Of a stretch of DNA of 64,000 nucleotides, positions 62,696-64,000 are shown one piece after another. Under the pieces are notes generated by a model. It saw only the letters and a program-made list of their open reading frames with translations. It ran no database searches and had not been told where the DNA came from. Location of the stretch: the NCBI GenBank assembly GCA_029961685.1, contig JARWKL010000001.1, forward strand, positions 30,826,295 through 30,890,294. The letters run 5' to 3'. The stretch comes from Aristolochia californica. Taxonomy: Eukaryota > Streptophyta > Magnoliopsida > Piperales > Aristolochiaceae. The position numbers and the translations under genes are program-made. The first letter of the stretch is position 1, and each line of letters begins with the position of its first letter.

Positions 62696-64000
62696 TTTTG
62701 CAAATGGGAAATATAATGGCTTGTTTGACTCGGGTAAATATCCCACCGCATGTTCACTTGAGAATTTAATGTTATTATCTTTAAAAGGTTTGGATACATA
62801 GGTCATTTGAATCTTTCACATGTTTCAAGCAAGCATATCCATTTTTTAAAATATATGTTGCAAAATCTCTTTCTTATAAAATTCCGAGCTATTAGGGTTG
62901 AACTAGTGGAATTTCCCAAACTTGGATAACAAAACTTTTGTGTTCATTTGTGGTGTGTGAATAAATTTTATTTACTTACATTTTTTTATTGCTTTAAATA
63001 CTTTCAATACATAAACTCTAAAATTTTCATTTTGTTGTGATCTATTTGCCTTTGATCTCTTTTTTTGTTTACGAGATGAAGGGAAAGTGAAAACTCAAGT
63101 TTTTATTAAAGAAAAATGTATACATCTAAAATGGAAATGCACAATGCACAAATGTAGAGAGAGATAATTCCAAAAAGTGTCTGTAAATGTTAGGGATTGT
63201 AAACTCTTTTTAGTTTTTATATATCAGGTTCTGCAATCGTCAGGAAAAGGCGGAGGCGGGGGATTTTAAACTGAGTGTTGACTCCGAATCCATAAATCAT
63301 TCCTTACAAAAATATAGCCCGTTACGCATGATAAATCACTTCACAATCATCTATGATTTTTAGGTCAACTTTTTGTAAATTGGCAAAATAGTGACTTGTT
63401 TGACTCGGGTAAATATCCCACCGCATGTTCACTTGAGAATTTAATGTTATTCTCTTTAAAAGGTTTGGATCCATAAGTCATTAGCATATATATCAAGGTT
63501 CAAGCACGCAAATCAATTTTTTAAAACATATGTAGAAAAATCTTTTTGTTATAAAATTCCGTGCTATTAAGCGTGAACTAGTGGAATTACCAAAACTTGG
63601 ATGACAAAACTTTTGTGTTCATTTGTGGTGTGTGAATAAATTTTATATACTTACATTTTTTAATTGCTTTAAAATCTTTCCATACGTAAACTCTAAAAAT
63701 TTCATTTTGTTGTGATCTATTTGGCTTTTATCTATTTTTTTAGCTTGCGAGATGAAGGGAAAGTGAAAACTCAAGTTTGGATTTAAGAAAAAAATATAAA
63801 TTTAAAATGGAAATGCACATTGCACAATGGAAAAATGTACGGAGAGATAATTCCATAATGTGTATGTAATTTTTAGGGATTGGAAAATCTTTTTATTTTT
63901 TAAATATCAAGTTCTACAATCGTCGGGACAAAGGAGGAGGTGGGGTATTTTTAACTTAGTGTTGACTCCCAATCCATAAGAGATTCCTTAAAAAAATATT

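Larger units (their letters stand above)
36508..64000. repeat. Satellite array, right block (diverged monomers)
   Basis: The same family and orientation run to the end of the window. Landmark boxes are at about 37043, 37718, 38399, 39074, 39748, 40410, 41084, 41758, 42441, 43124, 43795, 44472, 45124, 45798, 46475, 47160, 47836, 48513, 49187, 49634, 50310, 50987, 51663, 52341, 53017, 53673, 54349, 55039, 55715, 56345, 57012, 57686, 58365, 59036, 59713, 60333, 61020, 61729, 62291, 62893 and 63567. Spacing is mostly 671-685 bp. Shorter steps of 447, 562, 602, 620, 630, 652 and 656 mark internal deletions. One step of 709 comes from a poly-G expansion. Older multi-monomer duplications are listed separately. 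No gene is seen. Confidence 0.96.

Noticed and set aside
1..64000. CRISPR array
   Set aside because: The repeat unit is about 675 bp with no unique spacers, in a plant-type sequence.
1..64000. Interstitial telomere array, because each monomer has TTTAGGG or TTAGGG
   Set aside because: These are isolated single motifs at fixed monomer positions (TTTTTAGGGATTG and ATTAGGGTTGAAC), not tandem telomere repeats.

Overview
This is non-genic plant heterochromatin. About 58 kb of the 64 kb is one tandem satellite DNA family with a long, AT-rich monomer of about 675 bp. All copies point the same way. A single LTR retrotransposon interrupts the array. I find no intact protein-coding gene, rRNA, tRNA or CRISPR array. 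The short open frames of 60-95 codons recur at the same place in successive monomers and are by-products of the satellite or of the LTRs. A plant host is inferred from the retrotransposon: a Ty3/gypsy integrase remnant of Athila/Tat type and a primer-binding site matching plant tRNA-Asp. I cannot name the species.

Layout. (1) 1-3083: four diverged satellite monomers plus part of a fifth. (2) 3084-8624: an internally deleted Ty3/gypsy element on the minus strand. It has two LTRs of about 1.47-1.48 kb, a 5-bp target duplication (ATGTT/ACGTT), a primer-binding site, a broken integrase C-terminus and a polypurine tract. The satellite resumes in phase on the far side. (3) 8630-14980: diverged monomers, including an older dimer duplication at about 9.2-11.9 kb. 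(4) 14981-36507: a higher-order repeat (HOR) block in which five monomer types (A-B-C-D-E) repeat as a unit of about 3.36 kb, six times. The third unit carries a further duplication of B and C and so has seven monomers. (5) 36508-64000: diverged monomers with older multi-monomer duplications (blocks of about 4.04 kb and 2.47 kb, and dimers), several internally deleted monomers, one chimeric 447-bp monomer and a poly-G tract of 52 bases.

Counting one conserved landmark box (TAGGGTTGAACTAGTGG and close variants), I find 87 monomers. Landmark spacing is mostly 666-685 bp and is especially regular (666-677) in the HOR block. Centrally homogenised HORs flanked by older, diverged monomers are the pattern expected of a satellite that evolves by unequal crossing-over and gene conversion. 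They resemble a centromeric or pericentromeric array, but that location is inference. The most informative signals are the HOR, its 7-monomer variant unit, and the mosaic sharing of diagnostic variants between HOR copies.
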